Origin: Saccharothrix ecbatanensis
Lineage (GTDB): Bacteria > Actinomycetota > Actinomycetes > Mycobacteriales > Pseudonocardiaceae
Assembly (NCBI RefSeq): GCF_014205015.1
Contig: NZ_JACHMO010000001.1
Location: forward strand, 9,238,001-9,302,000
Direction of reading: 5' to 3'
Length of the DNA: 64,000 nucleotides
Shown here in pieces: positions 55,284 through 64,000 of the stretch. The position numbers and the translations under genes were made by a program. Each line of letters starts with the position of its first letter. Positions within the stretch are counted from its first letter, which is position 1. A model generated the notes under the pieces. It saw only the letters and a list, made by a program, of their open reading frames with translations. It was not told where the DNA came from and ran no database searches.

Positions 55284-56219
55284 ATGGACAGCGCGACCGT
55301 GGAGCGTTTCGAGGCCAGCCGCGACCGGCTGGCCTCGTTGGCGTATCGATTGCTGGGCTCGGCCGCGGACGCCGAGGACGCCGTGCAGGACGCGTTCCTG
55401 CGCTGGCAGGCGGCCGATCGGGACCACATCGAGGTGCCCGAGGCGTGGCTGACCAAGGTGGTCACGAACCTGTCCCTCGACCGGCTCCGCTCGGCGAAGA
55501 CCCGGCGTGAACGCGCGGTCGGAGCCTGGCTGCCCGAACCGCTGCTCGACGGCGACCCGATGCTGGGCCCGGCGGACACCTTCGAGCAGCGCGAATCGGT
55601 GAACCTGGCGGTGCTGACGCTGATGGAACGCCTCACTCCGGTCGAACGGGCCGTGTACGTCCTGCGCGAGGCCTTCTCCTACAGCCACGCCGAGATCGCC
55701 GAGATCCTGGACATCACCGAGTCCGCGAGCCAGCAGCACGCCCACCGCGCCCGGCGCCACATCGCCGCCGGGCGCAACGTCGCGGAGGTCGACCGCGCCT
55801 CCGCGCGCCGGATCGTCAAGGCGTTCATCGCAGCCGCTGCCTCGGGCCAGACCGAACAGTTGGTGGCCTTGCTGACCGCGGACGCGACCGCGATCTCCGA
55901 CGGCGCCGGGTTGACCGAGAAGCTGCTGACGTACACGGACCCCGAACAGTTCGCCGCCGCGGCGCGAGCCTCCTTCAAGCCGACTCCGGCGAAGCGCAAG
56001 CTGATCGGCGGCTCGCCGTCGATCCACGCCGGAATGATCAACGGCTCCCCGGCCATCCTCGCCGTGCTCGAGGACCGGGTCGTCGGCGTGGCGATCCTGG
56101 AGGTCCGCGACGGCAAGGTCGCCACCGTGCGCGGCATGGCCTCACCCGCCCGGCTCGGCCGCCTCACCGACGAATGGCGGCGGGGCGGGCACGACGACCC
56201 GATCATCGACTTGTGGTGA
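55284..56219 (+). CDS. ECF41-type sigma factor (SigJ-like)
   Basis: A 311-aa extracytoplasmic-function sigma factor. Sigma region 2 (LASLAYRLLGSAADAEDAVQ, DAFLRWQAAD), region 4 (LTPVERAVYVLREAFSYSHA, EIAEILDITESASQQHAHRA), and a C-terminal SnoaL-like domain (about residues 180-300) that regulates activity in place of an anti-sigma factor. ATG 55284 is chosen; GTG at 55275 or 55278 is possible. Confidence 0.92.
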   Translation: MDSATVERFEASRDRLASLAYRLLGSAADAEDAVQDAFLRWQAADRDHIEVPEAWLTKVVTNLSLDRLRSAKTRRERAVGAWLPEPLLDGDPMLGPADTFEQRESVNLAVLTLMERLTPVERAVYVLREAFSYSHAEIAEILDITESASQQHAHRARRHIAAGRNVAEVDRASARRIVKAFIAAAASGQTEQLVALLTADATAISDGAGLTEKLLTYTDPEQFAAAARASFKPTPAKRKLIGGSPSIHAGMINGSPAILAVLEDRVVGVAILEVRDGKVATVRGMASPARLGRLTDEWRRGGHDDPIIDLW

Positions 56220-56225
56220 CCGGGT

Positions 56226-57113
56226 TCAGGGTCGGGACAGCACCTCCCGCAGCAGCCGGGCCGTCTCGCTCGGCGTCTTCCCGACCCTGACGCCCGCCGC
56301 CTCCAGCGCCTCCTTCTTGGCCTGGGCCGTTCCCGCCGACCCGGAGACGATCGCGCCCGCGTGACCCATGGTCTTGCCCTCGGGCGCGGTGAAGCCCGCG
56401 ACGTACCCGACGACGGGCTTGGTCACGTGCGCGCGGATGTACTCGGCCGCGCGCTCCTCCGCGTCACCGCCGATCTCGCCGATCATCACGATCGCCGACG
56501 TCTCCGGGTCCGCCTCGAACGCGGCCAGCGCGTCGATGTGGGTCGTCCCGATCACCGGATCACCGCCGATCCCGATCGCCGTCGTGAACCCGATGTCCCG
56601 CAGCTCGTACATCAGCTGGTACGTCAGCGTCCCCGACTTCGACACCAGCCCGATGGGCCCCGGTCCGCAGATGTCGTCCGGGATGATGCCCGCGTTCGAC
56701 TTGCCGGGACTGATCACGCCGGGGCAGTTCGGCCCGATGATCCGGGTCCGACCACCCGACGCGACCGCGTGCGCCCAGAACGCCGCCGTGTCGTGCACCG
56801 GCACGCCTTCCGTGATCACCACCGCCAACCCGATCCCGGCGTCGACGGCCTCCATCACCGCACTCTTGGTGAACGCGGGCGGCACGAACACCACGGTCAC
56901 GTCGGCGCCCGTGGCCTCCATCGCCGACGCCACGCTGCCGAACACGGGCAGCACGTGACCGTCGAAGTCGACCATCTCCCCGGCCTTGCGCGGGTTCACG
57001 CCGCCCACGATCCGCGTCCCGGACTTCAGCATCCGCTTGGTGTGCTTGGCGCCCTCGGCGCCGGTCATGCCCTGCACGATCACCCGGCTGTCCGCATCGA
57101 CGAACACGGCCAT
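56226..57113 (-). CDS. sucD: Succinyl-CoA synthetase alpha subunit (second copy likely)
   Basis: A 295-aa CoA-ligase alpha subunit. CoA-binding N-terminus ([19 protein letters not shown]), [19 protein letters not shown] and the active phospho-histidine H251 in [14 protein letters not shown]. Lies 1 bp after sucC. In an oxalate locus it may supply succinyl-CoA as first CoA donor for oxalate; this role is inferred. Confidence 0.93.
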   Translation of the reverse strand: MAVFVDADSRVIVQGMTGAEGAKHTKRMLKSGTRIVGGVNPRKAGEMVDFDGHVLPVFGSVASAMEATGADVTVVFVPPAFTKSAVMEAVDAGIGLAVVITEGVPVHDTAAFWAHAVASGGRTRIIGPNCPGVISPGKSNAGIIPDDICGPGPIGLVSKSGTLTYQLMYELRDIGFTTAIGIGGDPVIGTTHIDALAAFEADPETSAIVMIGEIGGDAEERAAEYIRAHVTKPVVGYVAGFTAPEGKTMGHAGAIVSGSAGTAQAKKEALEAAGVRVGKTPSETARLLREVLSRP

Positions 57114-57114
57114 C

Positions 57115-58275
57115 TCACACCCCCACGGAAGCGAGTTCGGCGGCCTTGTCGGCCGCGTTGTCCATCGTGTCCACGACTGTCACCAACGGGTGCGCCGCGT
57201 CGGCGAGGATGCGCCGGCTCTCGGCCACGTTGTTCCCATCCAAGCGCACCACCAACGGCTTGGTGGCCGCGTCGCCGAGCATCTCCAGCGCCGCCACGAT
57301 CCCGTCCGCCACCGCGTCGCACGCCGTGATGCCGCCGAACACGTTGACGAACACCGACCGCACGTCCGGGTCGTTGAGGATGATGTCCAGCCCGTCGGCC
57401 ATGACGGACGCCGACGCCCCGCCGCCGATGTCGAGGAAGTTCGCCGGCCGCACGCCGCCGTGCCGTTCACCCGCGTACGCGACAACGTCCAAAGTGGACA
57501 TGACGAGCCCGGCGCCGTTGCCGATCACGCCGACCTGGCCGTCCAGCTTCACGTAGTTGAGCCCGCGTGAACGCGCCGCCGCCTCCAACGGGTCCTCCGC
57601 CGAGACGTCCGTCAACGCCTCGTGCGCCGGGTGCCGGAACGCCGCGTTGCCGTCCAGCGTGATCTTGCCGTCCACCGCGATCACGTCCCCCGACCGCGTG
57701 AGCACCAACGGGTTCACCTCGACCAGCGTGGCGTCCTCCGCCACGAACGTCTCCCACAGCCGGACGACCACGTCGGCGATCCGGTCGGCCACCTCGGGCG
57801 GGAATCCGGCCGCCGTCACGATCTCGTGCGCGACCGTCAGGTCCACCGACGTCACCGGCACGCGTGCCAGCGCGTGGGGCCGGTGGGCGGCCACTTCCTC
57901 GATGTCCATCCCGCCCTCGACGGACGCCATGGCGAGGAACGTCCGGTTCGCCCGGTCGAGCAGGAACGAGACGTAGTACTCCGAGACGATGTCGCTGGCC
58001 TCCACGACCAGCACTTCGCGCACGACGTGCCCCTTGATGTCCATCCCGAGGATGTCCGAGGCCGCCTCCCGTGCGTCCGATGGCGTGCGCGCCAGGCGGA
58101 CACCGCCCGCCTTGCCCCGGCCGCCGGTCTTCACCTGCGCCTTCACCACAACGGTTCCGCCGATCGATGATGCCGCGGCGTGCGCCTCGTCCGGTGTCAC
58201 GGCTAGTACGCCGTGGGGCACCGGGACGGCGTGCGCCGCGAACAGATCCCTGGCCTGGTGTTCGTGCAGATCCAC
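57115..58275 (-). CDS. sucC: Succinyl-CoA synthetase beta subunit (second copy likely)
   Basis: A 386-aa ATP-grasp subunit. Start [20 protein letters not shown] (GTG), [48 protein letters not shown] and [23 protein letters not shown] precedes the start at 10 bp. Divergent from the ThDP enzyme gene, with operator site C between them. Confidence 0.93.
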   Translation of the reverse strand: MDLHEHQARDLFAAHAVPVPHGVLAVTPDEAHAAASSIGGTVVVKAQVKTGGRGKAGGVRLARTPSDAREAASDILGMDIKGHVVREVLVVEASDIVSEYYVSFLLDRANRTFLAMASVEGGMDIEEVAAHRPHALARVPVTSVDLTVAHEIVTAAGFPPEVADRIADVVVRLWETFVAEDATLVEVNPLVLTRSGDVIAVDGKITLDGNAAFRHPAHEALTDVSAEDPLEAAARSRGLNYVKLDGQVGVIGNGAGLVMSTLDVVAYAGERHGGVRPANFLDIGGGASASVMADGLDIILNDPDVRSVFVNVFGGITACDAVADGIVAALEMLGDAATKPLVVRLDGNNVAESRRILADAAHPLVTVVDTMDNAADKAAELASVGV

Positions 58276-58312
58276 GGCAGAAGTCCTCTCCGCGCGGTGG
58301 GGCGCCGATGTC

Positions 58313-58345
58313 GGACAACCGCCGGACAACCGCCGGGCAACTGCC
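58313..58345. repeat. 11-bp tandem repeat upstream of sucC
   Basis: GGACAACCGCC, GGACAACCGCC, GGGCAACTGCC: three units in a row, 38-70 bp upstream of the sucC start. Confidence 0.85.
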
Positions 58346-58414
58346 GGATTCGGCAATTTCCGGTGTTCCAGCCTCTGGACATCGGCGCGAACACGAGCAA
58401 CTATATGGCTACCC

Positions 58415-58433
58415 CATACGGTATGCAATCTAC
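58415..58433 (+). promoter_or_regulatory. Oxalate/formate operator-like site C (sucC/ThDP enzyme)
   Basis: CATACGGTATGCAATCTAC in the 235-bp gap between sucC and the ThDP gene. Shares the core with sites A and B, with ATACGGTAT as the palindromic part. A TATATG element lies just upstream. Confidence 0.7.
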
Positions 58434-58510
58434 AACCGGGCCAGTTCCAGGGTCGGGGGCCACTCCCGGAGGGGGCGGAGCCGACCGCGATCGAAGGAGT
58501 TGACCAGCAC

Positions 58511-60331
58511 ATGGCGCGGACAGCGACCGAGGCTGCGACGGGCGACAGCGCGGGACCGGCAGGCGAGCCCGACACCGGTCCGGCACAGATCTCCGGCCCA
58601 GCACAGGATCCCGGCCCGGAACAGCTCTCCGGCCCGGAAGCGACCTCCGGCCCGGAAGCGACCTCCGGCCCGGAACTGATCTCCGGCGGACACCTGGTGG
58701 CCAAGGCACTCAAGGCCGAGGGCATCGACACGATCTTCACCCTCTGCGGCGGCCACATCATCGACATCTACGACGGCTGCGTGGACGAGGGCATCGCGGT
58801 GATCGACGTGCGGCACGAGCAGGTCGCCGCGCACGCCGCCGACGCCTACGCCCGCGTCACCGGCAAACCGGGCTGCGCCGTGGTGACGGCCGGACCGGGC
58901 ACCACCGACGCGGTCACCGGCGTGGCCAACGCGTTCCGCGCCGAGAGCCCCATGCTCCTCATCGGCGGCCAAGGAGCGTTGAGCCAGCACAAGATGGGCT
59001 CACTCCAGGACCTGCCGCACGTCGACATGATGACCCCGATCACCAAGTTCGCCGCCACCGTCCCGTCCACCGCGCGGATCGCCGACCTGGTGTCGATGGC
59101 GTTCCGCGAGGCCTACAACGGCGCGCCCGGACCGTCGTTCCTGGAGATCCCGCGTGACGTGCTCGACGCGTCGGTGCCGGTGGACCAGGCGCGCATCCCG
59201 GAGGCCGGCCGCTACCGGGCGTCGACGCGCAACGCGGGCGACCCGCAGTCGATCGAACGGCTCGCCGGCCTGCTGGTGCACGCGAAGAAGCCGGTCGTGC
59301 TGTTCGGCAGCCAGGTCTGGACGACCCGGGCCACCGACTCCGCGGTCGAACTCGTCCGCACGCTCAACATCCCCGCCTACATGAACGGCGCCGGCCGCGG
59401 CACGCTCCCGCCCGGCGACCCGCACCACTTCCAGCTGTCCCGCCGCTACGCGTTCGACAACGCCGACGTGATCGTCATCGTCGGCACCCCGTTCGACTTC
59501 CGGATGGGCTACGGCCGCAGGCTCTCCGCCAAGGCCACCGTGGTGCAGATCGACCTGGACTACCGCACGGTCGGCAAGAACCGCGACATCGACCTCGGCA
59601 TCGTCGGCGACGCGGACCTCGTGCTCAGCGCGGTGACCCGGTCCGTCACGGGCGACACGGGCGCGGTGGCGCGCAAGCCGTGGCTGGAGGAATTGCAGGC
59701 GGTGGAGGAGAAGGCGCGCACGAAGCGGTTGCCGCAGCTGCACTCCGACGCCACCCCGATCCACCCGTACCGGCTGGTGCACGAGATCAACGAGTTCCTG
59801 ACCGAGGACTCGATCTACATCGGCGACGGCGGCGACATCGTCACGTTCTCCGGCCAGGTCGTGCAGCCGAAATCGCCCGGCCACTGGATGGACCCCGGTC
59901 CGCTGGGCACGCTCGGCGTCGGCGTGCCGTTCGTGCTTGCGACCAAGCTGGCACGACCGGACAAGGAAGTGGTGGCGCTGTTCGGCGACGGCGCGTTCAG
60001 CCTCACCGGCTGGGACTTCGAGACGCTGGTCCGCTACAACCTGCCGTTCGTCGGCATCGTCGGCAACAACTCGTCGATGAACCAGATCCGCTACGGCCAG
60101 GCGCAGAAGTACGGCGTGGCGCGGGAACGGATCGGCAACACGCTCGGCGACGTCCGCTACGACGAGTTCGCCCGGATGCTCGGCGGCTACGGCGAAGAAG
60201 TCCGTGACCCCAAGGACATCGCGCCCGCGCTCCAACGCGCGCGTGAATCAGGCCTGCCTTCCCTGATCAACGTCTGGGTCGATCCCGACGCGTACGCGCC
60301 CGGAACCATGAACCAGACCATGTACAAGTAG
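58511..60331 (+). CDS. ThDP-dependent enzyme, probable oxalyl-CoA decarboxylase
   Basis: A 606-aa thiamine-diphosphate enzyme. The first about 58 residues are a repeat-rich extension (GPAQ, SGPEAT units); the catalytic part begins at [20 protein letters not shown]. Catalytic Glu in [18 protein letters not shown], ThDP/Mg motif [20 protein letters not shown] to GNNSS. It resembles acetolactate-synthase/2-hydroxyacyl-CoA-lyase-like proteins more than E. coli Oxc, but frc follows 12 bp later and operator C precedes it, so decarboxylation of oxalyl-CoA to formyl-CoA is the likely role. Alternative: 2-hydroxyacyl-CoA lyase. AAGGAG precedes ATG 58511. Confidence 0.75.
   Translation: MARTATEAATGDSAGPAGEPDTGPAQISGPAQDPGPEQLSGPEATSGPEATSGPELISGGHLVAKALKAEGIDTIFTLCGGHIIDIYDGCVDEGIAVIDVRHEQVAAHAADAYARVTGKPGCAVVTAGPGTTDAVTGVANAFRAESPMLLIGGQGALSQHKMGSLQDLPHVDMMTPITKFAATVPSTARIADLVSMAFREAYNGAPGPSFLEIPRDVLDASVPVDQARIPEAGRYRASTRNAGDPQSIERLAGLLVHAKKPVVLFGSQVWTTRATDSAVELVRTLNIPAYMNGAGRGTLPPGDPHHFQLSRRYAFDNADVIVIVGTPFDFRMGYGRRLSAKATVVQIDLDYRTVGKNRDIDLGIVGDADLVLSAVTRSVTGDTGAVARKPWLEELQAVEEKARTKRLPQLHSDATPIHPYRLVHEINEFLTEDSIYIGDGGDIVTFSGQVVQPKSPGHWMDPGPLGTLGVGVPFVLATKLARPDKEVVALFGDGAFSLTGWDFETLVRYNLPFVGIVGNNSSMNQIRYGQAQKYGVARERIGNTLGDVRYDEFARMLGGYGEEVRDPKDIAPALQRARESGLPSLINVWVDPDAYAPGTMNQTMYK
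58575..58689. repeat. 18-bp repeats in the ThDP-enzyme N-terminus
   Basis: About five diverged copies of a unit like GGCCCGGAAGCGACCTCC, two adjacent copies perfect. They encode SGPEAT-type repeats in the N-terminal extension. Confidence 0.88.
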
Positions 60332-60343
60332 AGGAGCGGTGCG

Positions 60344-61573
60344 ATGGGCAAGGCTCTCGATGGCGTCCGGGTCCTCGACCTGACGCATGTCCAGTCCGGA
60401 CCGTCGGCCACGCAGATCCTCGCGTGGCTGGGCGCCGACGTGATCAAGGTGGAGGCGCCGGGCCGGGGCGACATCACCCGCGGCCAGCTGCGCGACCTGC
60501 CCGGCGTGGACAGCCTCTACTTCACCATGCTGAACGCGAACAAGCGCAGCATCACCTTGAACATGAAGAGCGACGAGGGCAAGGCGGTGTTCGGCCAACT
60601 CGTCACCACCGCCGACGTCCTGGTCGAGAACTTCGGACCCGGTGTGGTGGACCGGTTCGGGTTCACCTGGGAACGGCTCCAGGACTTGAACCCGGGCTTG
60701 GTCTACGCGTCCATCAAGGGCTTCGGCCCCGGCCGGTACGCCGACTTCAAGGCGTACGAGGTCATCGCGCAGGCCATGGGCGGCTCGATGGCCACCACCG
60801 GCTTCGAGGAGGGCCCGCCGCTGGCGACCGGCGCCCAGATCGGCGACTCGGGCACCGGCATCCACCTCGTGGCGGGCATCCTCGCGGCCCTGTTCCAACG
60901 CACGTCCACCGGCCGCGGCCAACGCGTGCAGGTGGCCATGCAGGACGCCGTGCTCAACCTGTGCCGGGTCAAGCTGCGAGACCAGCAACGGCTTGCGCAC
61001 GGCCCGCTGGTCGAGTACCCGAACGAGCACTTCGGCGACGAGGTGCCGCGCTCGGGCAACGCGTCCGGCGGCGGGCAGCCCGGCTGGGCGGTGCGCTGCG
61101 CGCCCGGCGGACCCAACGACTACATCTACGTGATCATCCAGCCGGTCGGCTGGCAGCCCATCACCGACCTCATCGGCAAGCCGGAGCTGGCAGACGACCC
61201 GGCGTGGGCCACTCCCGAAGCCCGGCTGGACAAGCTGGACAAGGCGTTCGCGCTGATCGAGGAGTGGACCGAGCGGCACACCAAGTGGGAGGTCCTGGAC
61301 GCGCTCAACGCCCACGACATCCCGTGCGGGCCGATCCTGTCCACCCGGGAGCTGATCGAGGACGAGACGCTGGCCGAACTCGGCACCGTGGTCGAGGTCG
61401 AGCACCCCGAGCGCGGCCCGTACAAGACCGTGGGCAGCCCGTTGAAGCTGTCCGACTCGCCGGTGGACGTGCGGCGGTCCCCGCTGCTCGGCGAGCACAA
61501 CGACGAGGTGCTGGCCGAACTCGGCTACCTGCCCGAGCAGTTGGCGCGGCTGAGGACCGCCGGCGCCATCTGA
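60344..61573 (+). CDS. frc: Formyl-CoA:oxalate CoA-transferase
   Basis: Class III CoA-transferase of 409 aa moving CoA from formyl-CoA to oxalate. Very close to E. coli Frc by eye: [80 protein letters not shown] and [11 protein letters not shown]. The catalytic aspartate is D168 in GDSGTG (D169 in E. coli numbering). GAGGAG precedes the ATG. Confidence 0.96.
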   Translation: MGKALDGVRVLDLTHVQSGPSATQILAWLGADVIKVEAPGRGDITRGQLRDLPGVDSLYFTMLNANKRSITLNMKSDEGKAVFGQLVTTADVLVENFGPGVVDRFGFTWERLQDLNPGLVYASIKGFGPGRYADFKAYEVIAQAMGGSMATTGFEEGPPLATGAQIGDSGTGIHLVAGILAALFQRTSTGRGQRVQVAMQDAVLNLCRVKLRDQQRLAHGPLVEYPNEHFGDEVPRSGNASGGGQPGWAVRCAPGGPNDYIYVIIQPVGWQPITDLIGKPELADDPAWATPEARLDKLDKAFALIEEWTERHTKWEVLDALNAHDIPCGPILSTRELIEDETLAELGTVVEVEHPERGPYKTVGSPLKLSDSPVDVRRSPLLGEHNDEVLAELGYLPEQLARLRTAGAI

Positions 61574-61612
61574 CCCCCGCGAACCCCCGCGAGAACCTTC
61601 CAAGGAGACGTC

Positions 61613-63745
61613 ATGCCGGACTACGACCGGACAGCGGTCGAACGGATCATCGCGGCGGTCACCGCCGAGGGGCGCGACTCGCTGACCGCGCCCGAGGGCA
61701 GGCTGGTCTGCGAGGCCTACGGGATCGCCACCCCGGCCGAGGGCCTGGCCAGGTCGCGGGACGAGGCGGTGGCACTGGCCGGTGAGATCGGCCTGCCCGT
61801 GGTGCTCAAGATCGTCTCGCCGGACATCCTGCACAAGACCGAGGCCGGCGGCGTGCTCGTCGGCCTCGGCACCGACGACGAGGTGGCGGCGGGCTTCGAC
61901 AAGATCGTCGCCAACGCCGTCGCCTACAACGCCGACGCGGACATCGTCGGCGTCCAGGTGCAGCAGCTGATGACCTCCGGCCACGAGGTGATCATCGGCG
62001 CGACCACCGACGACACGTTCGGCAAGATCGTCGCCTTCGGGTTGGGCGGCGTGCTGGTCGAGGTGCTGAAGGACGTCACGTTCCGCCTCGCGCCGACCAC
62101 GGCCGTCGAGGCGATGTCCATGGTGGACGGCATCGCCGCGGCCGAGGTGCTGCGCGGGGTGCGTGGCGCGGCTCCGGCCGACCGGGACGCGCTCGCGGAC
62201 CTGATCCGGCGGGTGGGCGACCTGGTCACGGACTTCCCGGAACTCGCCGAGGTGGACCTGAACCCGGTGCTCGCCACACCGGACGGCGCGACGGCCGTCG
62301 ACGTGCGGATCCTGGTCGACAAGAACGCCGCGCGCGAGCCGGTCCGGTTCAGCCAGGAGGACATCCTGGCGTCGATGAACCGGATCATGAAACCGGCGGC
62401 CGTGGCGGTGATCGGGGCGTCCAACGAGGCCGGGAAGATCGGCAATTCGGTGATGCGCAACCTGGTCAACGGCGGTTATCGGGGGGAGATCTACCCGATC
62501 AACCCCAAAGCCGACGAGATCATGGACCGCAAGGCTTTCCGCAGCATCGCGGACGTGCCCGGTGACGTGGACGTGGCGGTTTTCGCCATCCCCGCCAAAT
62601 TCGTGCCGGCCGCGTTGGAGGAAGTCGGCGCGAAGGGCGTGGCGGGCGCGATCCTCATCCCGTCCGGGTTCGGCGAGACCGGCAACCACGAGTTGCAGGA
62701 CGAGGTCGTGGCCATCGCGCGCAGGCACGGCGTGCGCATTCTCGGCCCGAACATCTACGGCTACTACTACACACCGGAAAATCTTTCGGCTACCTTTTGC
62801 ACGCCGTACGACGTGAAGGGAGGGGTAGCCCTGTCCTCGCAGAGCGGGGGCATCGGGATGGCGATCCTCGGGTTCAGCCGATCCGCCCGGATGGGTGTGT
62901 CCTCCATCGTCGGCGTCGGGAACAAAGCCGACATCGACGAGGACGACCTGCTGACGTTCTTCGAGCAGGACGACAACACCCAGCTGATCGCCATGCACCT
63001 GGAAGACCTCAAAGACGGCCGCGCGTTCGCCGAGACCGCGAAGCGCGTGTCGAAGAAAAAGCCGGTCGTGGTGCTCAAAGCGGGCCGCACCGCGCAAGGC
63101 GCGAAAGCCGCCAGTTCGCACACCGGCGCATTGGCGGGCAACGACAAGGTCTACGACGACATCCTGCGGCAGAGCGGCGTCATCCGGGCGCCCGGTCTCA
63201 ACGACATGCTGGAATACGCGCGCGGCGTGCCCCTGCTGCCCACGCCCCAAGGCGAGAACGTCGTCATCATCACCGGCGCGGGCGGCTCCGGCGTGCTGCT
63301 GTCCGACGCCTGCGTGGACAACGGGCTCTCGCTCATGGAGATCCCGGCCGACCTGGACGCGGCGTTCCGGAAGTTCATCCCGCCGTTCGGCGCGGCGGGC
63401 AACCCCGTCGACATCACCGGCGGCGAACCGCCGTCCACCTACCGCAACACGATCGCCCTCGGCCTCGAAGACGAACGCGTGCACGCGCTGATCCTCGGCT
63501 ACTGGCACACCATCGTCACCCCGCCGATGGTGTTCGCCGAACTCGTCGTCGAGGTCGTCCAGCACTACCGGGACCAGGGGATCCACAAGCCCGTCGTCGC
63601 CTCGCTGTCCGGTGACGTCGAAGTCGAAGAAGCCAGTGAGCACCTGTACCGGCACGGGATCGTGGCCTACCCGTACACCACGGAGAAGCCCGTCACCGTG
63701 CTGGGCGCGAAGTACCGCTGGGCCCGCTCCGCCGGGCTGCTCTGA
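61613..63745 (+). CDS. ADP-forming acyl-CoA synthetase (acetate-CoA ligase family)
   Basis: A 710-aa NDP-forming ligase with the ATP-grasp half first (residues 1-235: VVLKIVSPDILHKTEAGGVL) and the CoA-binding/alpha half second (from about 260: AAVAVIGASNEAGKIGNSV, IPSGFGETGNHE, LSSQSGGIGMAILGFSRSAR). The phospho-histidine is H503 in SSHTGALAG, so it should be active, unlike the Pat protein at 33959-36628. Could make oxalyl-, formyl- or acetyl-CoA at ATP cost. AAGGAG precedes the ATG; same operon as frc. Confidence 0.9.
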   Translation: MPDYDRTAVERIIAAVTAEGRDSLTAPEGRLVCEAYGIATPAEGLARSRDEAVALAGEIGLPVVLKIVSPDILHKTEAGGVLVGLGTDDEVAAGFDKIVANAVAYNADADIVGVQVQQLMTSGHEVIIGATTDDTFGKIVAFGLGGVLVEVLKDVTFRLAPTTAVEAMSMVDGIAAAEVLRGVRGAAPADRDALADLIRRVGDLVTDFPELAEVDLNPVLATPDGATAVDVRILVDKNAAREPVRFSQEDILASMNRIMKPAAVAVIGASNEAGKIGNSVMRNLVNGGYRGEIYPINPKADEIMDRKAFRSIADVPGDVDVAVFAIPAKFVPAALEEVGAKGVAGAILIPSGFGETGNHELQDEVVAIARRHGVRILGPNIYGYYYTPENLSATFCTPYDVKGGVALSSQSGGIGMAILGFSRSARMGVSSIVGVGNKADIDEDDLLTFFEQDDNTQLIAMHLEDLKDGRAFAETAKRVSKKKPVVVLKAGRTAQGAKAASSHTGALAGNDKVYDDILRQSGVIRAPGLNDMLEYARGVPLLPTPQGENVVIITGAGGSGVLLSDACVDNGLSLMEIPADLDAAFRKFIPPFGAAGNPVDITGGEPPSTYRNTIALGLEDERVHALILGYWHTIVTPPMVFAELVVEVVQHYRDQGIHKPVVASLSGDVEVEEASEHLYRHGIVAYPYTTEKPVTVLGAKYRWARSAGLL

Positions 63746-63809
63746 AGGGGACATGCCGTGAAGGGGGAAGGCCGGCCTTAGGAAGCAGTAACTCACCGGG
63801 AGGTCCGTT

Positions 63810-64000
63810 GTGGATACACCCAACTCACCCGCCGAACCGCGGTCGGGCGCGGACGTCACCACGCCTCCACCGGAGGAACGCGTGTGGCGGGCGGGGCGGC
63901 TGGAAGCGATGCCCATCAGGAAACTGCCCGACGCCCCGCCGTCCATCCACATCCTGGGCCCGACGGTGTTCCTCGTCGCCCTCGGCGTCGGCATGGGCGA
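63810..64000 (+). CDS. Probable Nramp-type membrane transporter, N-terminus only
   Basis: Starts at GTG 63810 after GGGAGG and runs off the right edge (63 codons). The first about 50 residues are a Pro-rich cytoplasmic tail; then IHILGPTVFLVALGVGMG begins the first membrane segment, which resembles the start of Nramp-family metal transporters (usually LGPG...GSGE). Assignment rests on this short stretch. Same direction as the frc operon, 64 bp after it. Confidence 0.5.
   Translation, partial: MDTPNSPAEPRSGADVTTPPPEERVWRAGRLEAMPIRKLPDAPPSIHILGPTVFLVALGVGMG

Noticed and set aside
60248..63994. 1248-codon open frame on the minus strand
   Set aside because: It is fully antisense to frc and the acyl-CoA ligase, both with strong family motifs. 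Long antisense frames are expected from GC-rich codon bias; its composition (His/Arg/Val/Gly-rich) is not protein-like.

Overview
The window is very GC-rich with strong third-position GC bias, frequent GTG starts and 4-bp ATGA/GTGA gene overlaps. It carries a gluABCD-type glutamate uptake operon, a mycothiol-dependent-enzyme-like DinB protein, an IdeR–galK–galE cluster, a DUF5753/DUF397 pair and an ABATE/CGNR regulator. Together these point to a filamentous actinomycete, most likely Pseudonocardiales (Saccharothrix/Actinosynnema/Lentzea-like); the order is an inference. No rRNA, tRNA, CRISPR array, prophage or insertion sequence was recognised.

Layout. 1-5.1 kb: a two-component system (histidine kinase cut by the left edge) divergent from gluABCD. 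5.2-13.4 kb: a baeRF/Vms1-like protein, an EcsC-family protein, a leader-peptide/hairpin region before two small paralogous basic proteins, a large LuxR-type ATPase regulator, an FMN reductase, an MFS exporter and a CBS protein. 12.9-20 kb: CGNR regulator, DinB-like enzyme, DUF3500, endonuclease V, GH4 glycosidase, LysR regulator, esterase, MFS exporter. 20-26 kb: a secretome patch (X-Pro dipeptidyl peptidase, two tandem M23 peptidases, a small secreted protein, a ricin-type lectin) around a roughly 700-bp degenerate-repeat island. 26-31 kb: the ideR-galK-galE-S9 peptidase operon. 31-38.9 kb: rhodanese, DUF3558 lipoprotein, an AcuC deacetylase coupled to a Pat-type acetyltransferase, an orphan glutamate-type binding lipoprotein and a GntR regulator. 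39-44.3 kb: a DrrAB-like exporter, a Septu-like AAA-ATPase/HNH pair, and a Scr1-like regulator/DUF397 pair.

44.3-64 kb is a coherent oxalate/formate catabolic region. It holds NAD-linked molybdenum formate dehydrogenase fdsGBAD, a highly unusual MoeA (about 190-residue low-complexity insert plus an elastin-like tail), an OFA-type oxalate/formate transporter, FdhD, an ECF41-like sigma factor with its oxidoreductase, a second sucCD pair, a ThDP enzyme likely acting on oxalyl-CoA, a clear formyl-CoA:oxalate CoA-transferase (frc), an ADP-forming acyl-CoA synthetase and the start of a probable Nramp-type transporter. Inferred route: oxalate enters by the OFA carrier, is activated by Frc (CoA primed by SucCD or the acyl-CoA ligase), is decarboxylated to formyl-CoA by the ThDP enzyme, and the released formate is oxidised by FdsGBAD, whose cofactor needs MoeA and FdhD. 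Three copies of one operator-like motif, ATACKGTATRCRRTCTRC, lie before fdsG, between moeA and the OFA gene, and between sucC and the ThDP gene; this suggests one regulator controls the whole region.

A second theme is short-period tandem repeats (11-18 bp units) at gene ends, between genes and inside coding regions, seen at eight or more places.
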